Shown here: positions 6,099-11,762 of the stretch, piece by piece
Layout: the number at the start of each line of letters is the position of its first letter
How positions within the stretch are numbered: the stretch's first letter is position 1
The notes under the pieces: generated by a model
What the model saw: only the letters and a program-made list of their open reading frames with translations
Databases searched by the model: none
What the model was told of the DNA's origin: nothing
Position numbers and translations under genes: made by a program
Source: JAJPXI01 sp051867655
GTDB taxonomy: Bacteria > Bacillota > Clostridia > Oscillospirales > Oscillospiraceae
Length of the DNA stretch: 11,762 nucleotides
Direction: 5' to 3'
NCBI GenBank assembly: GCA_051867655.1
Contig: JBJDYV010000039.1
Coordinates: forward strand, 1 to 11,762

Positions 6099-8702
6099 AT
6101 GAAAAAGAGACTGCTTTCCCTGGTGATGGTCCTGGCCCTGGTGCTGTCACTGTGCCCCGCGGCGCTGGCGGCCGGGCCGAGAGTCCGTAAAACCGATTTT
6201 TTCAAGGACAACAATGCGGCTAAGCGAACGGATCTGAACTTCAGCGAGATCAACTATGAAGAATATGGCTTTGGGGAAGAGGAAGAAGCCAGATTCTATG
6301 AGCTGTACGAAAATATTCTTGCGCTGATGGGCACTGGCACCGAAGAAAATGGCTTCAATGCCGACGCGATCGCGGAAGATTTCGCTGAATTCTATGATTT
6401 GGTCGAACTGACCTGGACCATGTGCAGATTCACCACCATCACCGGGTATCAGAATTATGCCAGAGAAGACGCCTGGGATGATTACAATGAGAACTACGGA
6501 TATTGGTATTGGACTGCGAGCTCTGAGCAGAATGACGATGAAGAGTGGGGCGATTGGGTTTGGTACGATGCGAATTGGTACTGGGACGATTATGCCGTAG
6601 ATGAAGAGACAGGTGAGTATGGCGCCTGGGTTTGGTACGACGAGGGCTATTATTGGGTTCCCGGTACGTGGGATGACGATATGCAGGAATACGGCACCTG
6701 GAACTGGTACTCCGGCCCCTATTACTGGACATGGGACTATTTCTATTATGTGGTCTATGAGCTGCGGGAGGCTGGCTATGAGGAGGTTCTGGAGCCCTAT
6801 TTCAACAGCGACGACCCTACGAACTACTGCTGCCTGGACTACTATTGGAGTGAGTACGAACAGTATGATTACGACTACGACGTCAATTCCGAGCTCCTGG
6901 ACGAGTACGAGTCCTATATATATTGGAAAGATTATTATGTGGAAACCTACGGCAGAGAAGAATACTACAGTTGGCTGGGCGGCATCTACCTCGAAATGAT
7001 TGAAAATTGGAATGCCGAGGCCGCGTCCATGGGCTATAACAACTATATGGAGTATATCTACGACTACTATGGCCGGGACTACACCCCGGAGGAGATCCGG
7101 GAATTTGAGGACGCGGTCAAGGAGTATCTGGTGCCCATCTACATGGCTCTCTGCGAGCGCAACGCAGACATCGATCTGTACAGCGGCGTGTTCGCACACG
7201 ACTATACCACCGACGCAGCCGTGCAGTCCATCCGGCCGTACCTGGCGGACATGTCCAGTGAGCTTCTGGATTCCTTTAATTACATGGTGGACCACGGAAT
7301 GTACGACTTCCAGGCCACGGAGGACAAGTACTACGGCGGCGCGTACACCGACTGGTTTTACAGCTTCGGAACGCCCTTCATCTTCAGTGACCCCTACACC
7401 GGCAGTTATAATGTGATCAACTTCTCCACCATCGTCCACGAGTTCGGCCACTACAACGCCATGTATTATGACCCCATGGGCTTCACGCTGGAGACCAAGG
7501 CGGAAGACATCATGGAGGTCCACTCCCAGGGACTGGAGCTGCTGATGACCGAGTACTATCCCAAGCTGTTCGGCAAACAGGCCGACGAGGTGACCAGCTA
7601 CTTCATGGCCTACTTCCTGGGCAACATCGTGTGGCAGTGCATCCGGGATGAGTTCGAGCAGTATGCGTTTACCACTCCGGGGGTGACCGTGGAACAGCTC
7701 AATCGGAAATACTACGCGCTGCAGGCGGAATATGGTATCATCGCTGCGGAAGATGTGCAGGAAGACGGCGAGAGTACTTCCTGGATGGAGGTCAACCATT
7801 TCTTCAGCTATCCCTGTTACCTGATCAGCTATGCCACCTCTCTGTCCGGCGCGTTCTCCTTCTGGCTGGAGGCCCAGGATGATTTCTACGGCGCCGTGGA
7901 TGACTATCTGAAATTCTGCGCCTTGGACGTGGATCTGGGCTTTGAGGAGAGCTTCGCGGAAGTCGGCGTGGAAAGCCCCATCAGCCCCGCATATGTGAAA
8001 GACCTGGCGGATGAGCTGACTGCGGTTCTTCTGACCGAGGAACCTGACGATCCCTACATCCCCGTCTATCCCAGTAAGCCAGATACCTCCACGGATACAG
8101 ACACCCCCGACACTCCTGACGAACCGGATGAGCCTGACGTTCCGGACGTGCCCGCGGCCTCGTTCCTTGACGTTCCCGACGACGCCTGGTACCGCGACGC
8201 CGTGAACTATGTGACGGAAAACGGCCTGATGGAGGGCATCGGCGGCGGTCAGTTTGCTCCGGAGCTGAACCTGTCCCGCAGCCAGATCGTCACGATTCTG
8301 TACCGCCTGGACGGCGAACCCAGTGTGTCCGGTGCGTCCGGCTTCTCTGATGTGGCCGACGGCACCTGGTACACCGATGCGGTGGCCTGGGCCGCCGCCA
8401 GCGGCATCGTGAACGGCTATGACGGCGTCTTCGGCCCTGACGATGACATCACCCGCCAGGATATGGCGGTCATTCTGTACCGCTACGCCCAGTACAAGGG
8501 CTATGACGTCAGCGTGGGCGAGAATACGAACATCCTGTCCTATACCGACGCGGAGAGCATCGGTGACTACGCCTTCTCCGCTCTGCAGTGGGCCTGCGGC
8601 TCGGGCATCATTCAGGGCACGGACACCGGAGCTCTGGCACCTGCAGACAGCACCAGCCGCGCTGTATTCGCCACGATCCTCATGCGCTTTGCCGAGCTGT
8701 AA
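6099..8702 (+). CDS. Secreted SLH-anchored M3-family zinc metallopeptidase with a Trp/Tyr-rich repeat insert
   Basis: The 867-residue protein begins with a Sec signal peptide (KKR, hydrophobic 5-18, cleavage near ALAA-G, 22-26). The catalytic domain (about 265-640) is M3/oligoendopeptidase-like: zinc motif HEFGH (447-451), third ligand probably E473 in EVHSQGLELL (compare thimet oligopeptidase EAPSQMLE), and the C-terminal NHFFSYPCYLISYATS block (566-581). It therefore should cut oligopeptides outside the cell. A Pro/Asp/Glu/Thr linker (647-686) leads to three SLH domains (about 689-740, 749-800, 815-867) that bind cell-wall polymer. Residues 125-260 form an unusual W/Y/D/E-rich insert, with three 24-residue repeats at 149-220. 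Most M3 enzymes are cytosolic and about 560-600 residues, so this one is enlarged at both ends. The ATG at 6099 follows AAGGAG by 7 bases. Substrate and role of the insert are unknown. Confidence 0.85.
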   Translation: MKKRLLSLVMVLALVLSLCPAALAAGPRVRKTDFFKDNNAAKRTDLNFSEINYEEYGFGEEEEARFYELYENILALMGTGTEENGFNADAIAEDFAEFYDLVELTWTMCRFTTITGYQNYAREDAWDDYNENYGYWYWTASSEQNDDEEWGDWVWYDANWYWDDYAVDEETGEYGAWVWYDEGYYWVPGTWDDDMQEYGTWNWYSGPYYWTWDYFYYVVYELREAGYEEVLEPYFNSDDPTNYCCLDYYWSEYEQYDYDYDVNSELLDEYESYIYWKDYYVETYGREEYYSWLGGIYLEMIENWNAEAASMGYNNYMEYIYDYYGRDYTPEEIREFEDAVKEYLVPIYMALCERNADIDLYSGVFAHDYTTDAAVQSIRPYLADMSSELLDSFNYMVDHGMYDFQATEDKYYGGAYTDWFYSFGTPFIFSDPYTGSYNVINFSTIVHEFGHYNAMYYDPMGFTLETKAEDIMEVHSQGLELLMTEYYPKLFGKQADEVTSYFMAYFLGNIVWQCIRDEFEQYAFTTPGVTVEQLNRKYYALQAEYGIIAAEDVQEDGESTSWMEVNHFFSYPCYLISYATSLSGAFSFWLEAQDDFYGAVDDYLKFCALDVDLGFEESFAEVGVESPISPAYVKDLADELTAVLLTEEPDDPYIPVYPSKPDTSTDTDTPDTPDEPDEPDVPDVPAASFLDVPDDAWYRDAVNYVTENGLMEGIGGGQFAPELNLSRSQIVTILYRLDGEPSVSGASGFSDVADGTWYTDAVAWAAASGIVNGYDGVFGPDDDITRQDMAVILYRYAQYKGYDVSVGENTNILSYTDAESIGDYAFSALQWACGSGIIQGTDTGALAPADSTSRAVFATILMRFAEL
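6543..6758 (+). repeat. Three tandem 72-bp in-frame repeats encoding a W/Y-rich 24-residue unit
   Basis: Residues 149-172, 173-196 and 197-220 of the peptidase align without gaps on E-[WY]-G-x-W-x-W-Y near the start and [WY]-Y-W six residues later. The first two copies share TGGGTTTGGTACGA exactly; the third has drifted. Upstream, NYGYWYW (132-138) looks like a decayed fourth copy. The WVPGTW and W-x-W-Y spacing recalls WXXGXW-type repeats. Similarity falls off in the second half of each unit. Confidence 0.75.
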
Positions 8703-8713
8703 GAAACGCCGCG

Positions 8714-8744
8714 CTTGAACAGCCTTGAACAACTGCCTTGAACA
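8714..8744 (+). repeat. Three copies of CTTGAACA just after the peptidase stop
   Basis: CTTGAACA occurs at 8714-8721, 8724-8731 and 8737-8744, 10 and 13 bases apart, between the stop codon and the terminator hairpin. The second and third copies extend to GCCTTGAACA. No function is evident; slippage during replication would explain it. Confidence 0.6.
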
Positions 8745-8754
8745 GCAAAAAGCA

Positions 8755-8793
8755 AAACCGGGGACCTGTCCATCTTGGACGGGTTCCCGGTTT
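8755..8793. terminator. Long bidirectional terminator hairpin between convergent genes
   Basis: AAACCGGGGACCTGTCC (8755-8771) pairs over 17 positions, including three G-T pairs, with GGACGGGTTCCCGGTTT (8777-8793) around an ATCTT loop. The plus strand has only a short T run after it, while the minus strand reads TTTTGCTTTTTG afterwards, so it could also stop leftward transcription from the binding-protein gene. It lies 52 bases after the peptidase stop. Between this and the next hairpin (8794-8911) I see no gene, only a GGCCGGCCGGCC palindrome at 8809-8820. Confidence 0.7.
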
Positions 8794-8911
8794 GTCATCA
8801 ATATGGGAGGCCGGCCGGCCCGCAAACGTGCAAATCGTCCATCATAGGGCTGACAATGCAGACCGCATCTTTTTGTCGGAAAAGGCGCAGACTTTTTCGA
8901 TAGCCTCGGCA

Positions 8912-8945
8912 GAAAGCCCGTGGACGCAGAGGTCCACGGGCTTTC
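8912..8945. terminator. Perfect 14-bp hairpin downstream of the binding-protein gene
   Basis: GAAAGCCCGTGGAC (8912-8925) and GTCCACGGGCTTTC (8932-8945) are perfect inverted copies around a GCAGAG loop. It begins 37 bases after the stop of the minus-strand binding-protein gene, the usual place for a terminator. The T run on the minus strand is short (CTTTCTG), so it is a modest intrinsic terminator or an mRNA 3' end protector. Confidence 0.65.
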
Positions 8946-8982
8946 CGCTATGCAATGTACGTGTGGAATCGGAGTGGAGGGC

Positions 8983-11181
8983 TTAATAGATGCCCAGAAG
9001 CATGGTCTGATAGCCTGCGTAATCGGGCAGCAGGGTGTCCAGATAGTTGCAGGGATCGCCGTAGTCGGGGATCCAGCCGGTCAAGTCGTAAACATCGCAG
9101 TTTGCTTCGTAACCGTAGCTGATGTAATATCCGCAATAATACCATTCATAATGATCCGCACGTGCCACCAGATTGACCACGACCTTACCGCCCAGGGAGG
9201 CCTCGACAGACTGCTTATAGGCATTGGCCCGGTTGGAAAAGGTCTCGCTGCTGCTGTCGTAGGGGAGATCCAGATAGATGGGGTTGTCCGCATCCACCAC
9301 AATGCCGTCCTCGGCCAGCTCTGCGATGGCCAGCTCCAGTTCGGCTGCCGCATTCTCCGGATTGTACCAGCCGTCATAGCCGTCGCCGCCGCCGTTTCCG
9401 TCGTCGGCCTCCGGGTTCCAGACCAGGACGGGATAGTTATCCGCGTCCAGCTGGGCCTGCATGATCTCGCCGTAATAGGTACCCTCGGGGAAGGTGACGT
9501 CCGTGCCGTTGATGCTGACGGTGACGTCTTCCAGCAGGGTCACAAAGTTCGCGGGCGTATAGGAGTTGCGCAGAGAGGTATATTTCAGATCCTCGCCGGT
9601 CTGCTGTGCGTTATAGGCCGCCCGGTCCACGGAGAAGGTGAGCGCCCGGCGGAAATGCACGTTGCTGACCGCCGCGTTGGTCCGGGCCGCGTCTTCCTCC
9701 GTCTGGGGGGAGACGGCCGCCGTGTCGTCGTTGACGTTGGAGAACGCGCCGCGGTTCAGGTTCAGATAGGTGACATAGGTGGTCGCGTCTGTATTGGAGA
9801 CATAGGCATACTTGTCAAACAAGCCCTCCGCCTTCGCGGTCTCCAGGGTGGAGGTGTTCAGCGATACGCCGTCCAGCGTTCCGTTGACCGCGTCGCGGTA
9901 GATCTTTGTGACGTCGGAGCCATCGTCGTACAGCCAGGTGATTTTGGTGACGTTGATGTTGCCCGCGTTCCAATAGCTCTCGTTTGCTTCAAACACGATG
10001 GAGTTGTTATCGGTGGCGCTGGTGACCAGGTACGGTCCGCAGTACACAATGCAGGACGGGTCTCTGCCATAGGTATAATCCGCCGCGGAGGGATCATACT
10101 CAGCGCCGAACTTGCCGCCCAGGGATTCATAATAGCTGCGGCACAGGGGGGCGAAGGTGGTGTAGCCCAACATGGTCTCAAAGTAGGTACAGGGGGCGGC
10201 CAGGGTGTACTCCACGGTATACTTGTCCACGGCCTTGACGCCGACCTCGGCGAAGTCGGTCACCTCACCGGCCATGTAGGCGTCGGCGTTAACGATGTTG
10301 CAGCCGCCGTAGGCGCCGGCCAGATACTCCATGCCGGCCTGGGCGTCCATCAGGTGCTGCAGGCCGGCCACAAAGTCATCCGCCTGCACTTCGGCCACCT
10401 CACGGCCCTGGACGTCCACCCACTTCACGCCTTCCCGCAGATGGAAGGTATACGTGCAGCCGTCCGCGGAGACCTCGTAGCTGGTGGCCAGAGCGGGCTG
10501 GATGTAGCCCTCACAGTCATACTCATACAGACCGTCATAGGTGTTGACGATGGCGCTGCTGTCCGTGGTCCAATAGGTGGAGAACACATCCCAGGTGGTG
10601 GGGTTGGCGCTGTAGGACAGGGTGTAGTCGGACTTCAGAGTATATCCCTTATCCTCCAGATAGGACTTTGCCCAGGACTCGTAGGTGCCGGTGCCCCGCA
10701 GCTCATTCCACTTGGCCTTCATTTCCGAACGGTCCTCCGCTGTGATGAACTCGGTGCAGACCAGCGCCTGGTGGTAGCGCTCATAGTCGGAGCCCCACTG
10801 TACATAGTCCACCGTATAAGGAGCCACACGGAAAAGGGCGTATCGTCCGCCTGCGGTATAGGTCGGCATGATGACGCCGGACTCCAGCAGCTTGGCCTCC
10901 GCGATGGCCGCCAGCGCGTAGCGCTCGGAGACGGTCTCCGCTTCCTTGGCGGCTTCATAGGTGCTGTAAAATTCGCCCAGCACCTGTTCATAGATGTACG
11001 CGGAGAGCTCGTCGTAGCTCATGGAACTCTTGTCGATCTCCGGACTCTCACTTTCGCCGGCGGCCGCGTTTCCGCTGTCGCTGGGCTTCTGCTCCTCATC
11101 GCCTGTCTTGGAACCGCCGCACGCGGCCAGGCTCAGGCACATGACCAGGATCAGGAGCAAACTGATGATCCTCTTTTTCAT
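8983..11181 (-). CDS. Peptide-type ABC transporter substrate-binding lipoprotein (SBP family 5), apparently circularly permuted
   Basis: The 732-residue lipoprotein has a signal peptide and lipobox LAAC (lipidated C21), a Ser/Gly/Glu linker to about 50, then a solute-binding fold of the OppA/DppA type. The normal N-terminal start of the fold appears only from about 183: YDGLYEYDCEGYIQPALA (215-232), the family block YTFHLREGVKWVD (244-256) and DDFVAGLQ (268-275). Later blocks are YCGPYLV (380-386), HFRRALTFSVDR (509-520) and GWIPDYGDPCNYLDTLLP (702-719). The protein stops 13 residues after that, though typical members continue over 70 residues. The missing tail resembles residues 55-160: YDELSAYIYEQ, ERYALAAIAEAKLLESGVIM and YALFRVAPY. 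ATG 11181 has AAGGAGGG five bases upstream. No permease or ATPase genes are visible, so it is an orphan here. Peptide binding is inferred from the family; the ligand is unknown. Confidence 0.87.
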   Translation of the reverse strand: MKKRIISLLLILVMCLSLAACGGSKTGDEEQKPSDSGNAAAGESESPEIDKSSMSYDELSAYIYEQVLGEFYSTYEAAKEAETVSERYALAAIAEAKLLESGVIMPTYTAGGRYALFRVAPYTVDYVQWGSDYERYHQALVCTEFITAEDRSEMKAKWNELRGTGTYESWAKSYLEDKGYTLKSDYTLSYSANPTTWDVFSTYWTTDSSAIVNTYDGLYEYDCEGYIQPALATSYEVSADGCTYTFHLREGVKWVDVQGREVAEVQADDFVAGLQHLMDAQAGMEYLAGAYGGCNIVNADAYMAGEVTDFAEVGVKAVDKYTVEYTLAAPCTYFETMLGYTTFAPLCRSYYESLGGKFGAEYDPSAADYTYGRDPSCIVYCGPYLVTSATDNNSIVFEANESYWNAGNINVTKITWLYDDGSDVTKIYRDAVNGTLDGVSLNTSTLETAKAEGLFDKYAYVSNTDATTYVTYLNLNRGAFSNVNDDTAAVSPQTEEDAARTNAAVSNVHFRRALTFSVDRAAYNAQQTGEDLKYTSLRNSYTPANFVTLLEDVTVSINGTDVTFPEGTYYGEIMQAQLDADNYPVLVWNPEADDGNGGGDGYDGWYNPENAAAELELAIAELAEDGIVVDADNPIYLDLPYDSSSETFSNRANAYKQSVEASLGGKVVVNLVARADHYEWYYCGYYISYGYEANCDVYDLTGWIPDYGDPCNYLDTLLPDYAGYQTMLLGIY

Positions 11182-11202
11182 AATGACCCTCCTTAAAATA
11201 AA

Positions 11203-11251
11203 AATAAAAGCAGACAAAGGCCTTAATTCGACGCCTTTGTCTGCTTTTATT
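11203..11251 (-). promoter_or_regulatory. 19-bp perfect hairpin at the 5' end of the binding-protein mRNA
   Basis: Arms 11203-11221 and 11233-11251 are perfect inverted copies (19 bases, AATAAAAGCAGACAAAGGC on the plus strand) around an 11-base loop. In the minus-strand direction it is followed by a T-rich stretch (TTTTATTTTTATTTTAA) and then directly by AAGGAGGG. The promoter at 11257-11286 would start transcription close to the first base of the stem. It looks like an intrinsic terminator in both directions, so it may be an attenuator, a 5' mRNA stabiliser, or a terminator for the gene at 11341. Confidence 0.75.
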
Positions 11252-11256
11252 GGCTT

Positions 11257-11286
11257 ATTATAGCCTGCCTTCGATTCTCTTGTCAA
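11257..11286 (-). promoter_or_regulatory. Promoter of the binding-protein gene
   Basis: On the minus strand perfect TTGACA (11286 to 11281), 18-base spacer, perfect TATAAT (11262 to 11257). Start expected near 11250, some 69 bases before the ATG. Both boxes match consensus, so expression is likely high unless checked by the leader hairpin or by a protein at the dyad 11292-11318. Confidence 0.75.
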
Positions 11287-11291
11287 GGGAC

Positions 11292-11318
11292 AATCCGTCA
11301 TGCAGGCCATGACGGGTT
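11292..11318. promoter_or_regulatory. Operator-like dyad upstream of the binding-protein promoter
   Basis: AATCCGTCATG (11292-11302) and CATGACGGGTT (11308-11318) are inverted copies with one mismatch in 11 around a CAGGC spacer. The centre is about 55 bases upstream of the predicted start, immediately behind the -35 box. It could bind a regulator, or serve as a weak hairpin after the stop of the gene at 11341; no T run follows it, so operator is preferred. Confidence 0.4.
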
Positions 11319-11340
11319 ATCCCGCGCTGTCCGGCTCAAC

Positions 11341-11762
11341 TCAGATCACCGCCAGCAGGAGCAGAAGCAGGAACAGCAGGACGATCACCCCGAGGGTGAT
11401 AAACCCGGCGATGGCGCCCTTTTTGCACGCCTTGTAGTTGCGGATGTACCGGAAGCGCTTCAGAATCAGGGCTGCGATCAGCCCCGGGACCGGCAGCAGG
11501 AAGGACAGGAAGGTATACCAGCGGCTCCCCGTGTCGCGGACCGGGGCCTTGATGTACTCGCCCTCGGGGATGGCCGCCGGCTGCTCGGGGGCCGCTTCCG
11601 GTTCGCTCCCGTCCGCGATGGTGATGGTCTTCAGGGGTACGCCCTTTTCCCGGATGGCTCTGTACTCCTCAATTTCCTTCTTGTTGCCGTAGACGTAGTG
11701 GTCGTGCCCGATGCACACGAACTCCGGCTTGTCCTCGCTGTAATCGTGCACGGAGGGGTCGT
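11341..11762 (-). CDS. Hypothetical membrane protein, C-terminal part (gene runs off the right edge)
   Basis: I do not recognise this gene. The frame is open to the window edge. A GTG at 11751 could start it (136 residues), but no ribosome binding site precedes it, so the true start probably lies outside. The visible part has a soluble stretch with one Cys and two His in CIGHDHYVYG, a charged region, a Pro/Ala/Glu-rich linker, then two transmembrane segments: WYTFLSFLLPVPGLIAALIL, and a very hydrophobic one near the C-terminus (GFITLGVIVLLFLLLLLLAVI). The basic KRFRYIRNYKACKKG stretch between them suggests that loop faces the cytoplasm. This two-helix ending recalls small Firmicutes membrane proteins that carry an N-terminal zinc ribbon, but no ribbon is visible here. 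It ends with TGA at 11341, upstream of the binding-protein promoter on the same strand; separate transcription is likely. Confidence 0.6.
   Translation of the reverse strand, partial: DPSVHDYSEDKPEFVCIGHDHYVYGNKKEIEEYRAIREKGVPLKTITIADGSEPEAAPEQPAAIPEGEYIKAPVRDTGSRWYTFLSFLLPVPGLIAALILKRFRYIRNYKACKKGAIAGFITLGVIVLLFLLLLLLAVI

Noticed and set aside
8809..8820. GGCCGGCCGGCC palindrome
   Set aside because: A short GC palindrome with no flanking structure; no site-specific function can be argued from it.
6147..8825. Minus-strand open frame of 892 codons opposite the peptidase
   Set aside because: Antisense shadow of the peptidase, which has signal peptide, HEFGH and SLH domains. The frame also passes through the terminator hairpin region.
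8738..8986. 82-codon plus-strand frame between the convergent genes
   Set aside because: It spans both hairpins, lacks a ribosome binding site and has no protein-like character.
8920..11196. Plus-strand open frame of 758 codons opposite the binding protein
   Set aside because: Antisense shadow of the lipoprotein gene; the Val/Gly/His-rich product is typical of antisense reading of high-GC genes.
1..11762. Search for CRISPR arrays, tRNA or rRNA genes, insertion sequences, phage genes and toxin-antitoxin or defence genes
   Set aside because: No regularly spaced repeats, cloverleaf-like sequence, transposase, integrase or recognisable defence motifs were seen.

Overview
The window looks like chromosomal DNA from a GC-rich gut-type member of the Clostridia, probably Oscillospiraceae. 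The reasons are strong AGGAGG ribosome binding sites, sigma-A type promoters (TTGACA/TATAAT), an SLH-anchored surface protein, a diderm-unlike lipoprotein, and D-proline reductase (Stickland fermentation) genes. No phage, insertion sequence, tRNA, rRNA or CRISPR array is visible.

Positions 1-4781 hold a proline-reduction cluster. On the minus strand, in transcription order, are a proline racemase (prdF-like, 2763-3794), an RnfC-like electron-transfer protein (prdC-like, 1216-2514) and the 5' two thirds of the D-proline reductase proprotein gene (prdA, running off the left edge). A LysR-type regulator (3906-4781) is divergent from the racemase. L-proline would be racemised, then D-proline reduced to 5-aminovalerate, with PrdC delivering electrons. 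The control DNA is rich: promoters for racemase and prdC, a LysR-type box centred about 65 bases upstream of the prdC start site, and a repeated CGTCCCGATT motif at both promoters. A complete promoter-to-terminator unit (about 75 nt) lies on the opposite strand between racemase and prdC and predicts a small RNA.

Positions 4843-8702 (+ strand) hold an iron-type alcohol dehydrogenase with a strong promoter and a TTG start, then a large secreted M3-family zinc peptidase with three C-terminal SLH domains and a Trp/Tyr-rich 24-residue tandem repeat. Positions 8703-8982 hold no gene, only short direct repeats and two strong hairpins that separate the convergent genes.

Positions 8983-11762 (- strand) hold an orphan lipoprotein of the peptide-binding SBP family 5 and the C-terminal part of a two-helix membrane protein. 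The binding protein appears circularly permuted: the segment that normally ends this family sits right after the lipobox, and the protein stops where the normal C-terminal segment would begin. Its mRNA seems to begin with a 19-bp hairpin ending just before the ribosome binding site.

Taken together (inference), the surface peptidase, peptide-binding lipoprotein and proline reductase genes suit an amino-acid and peptide fermenter.
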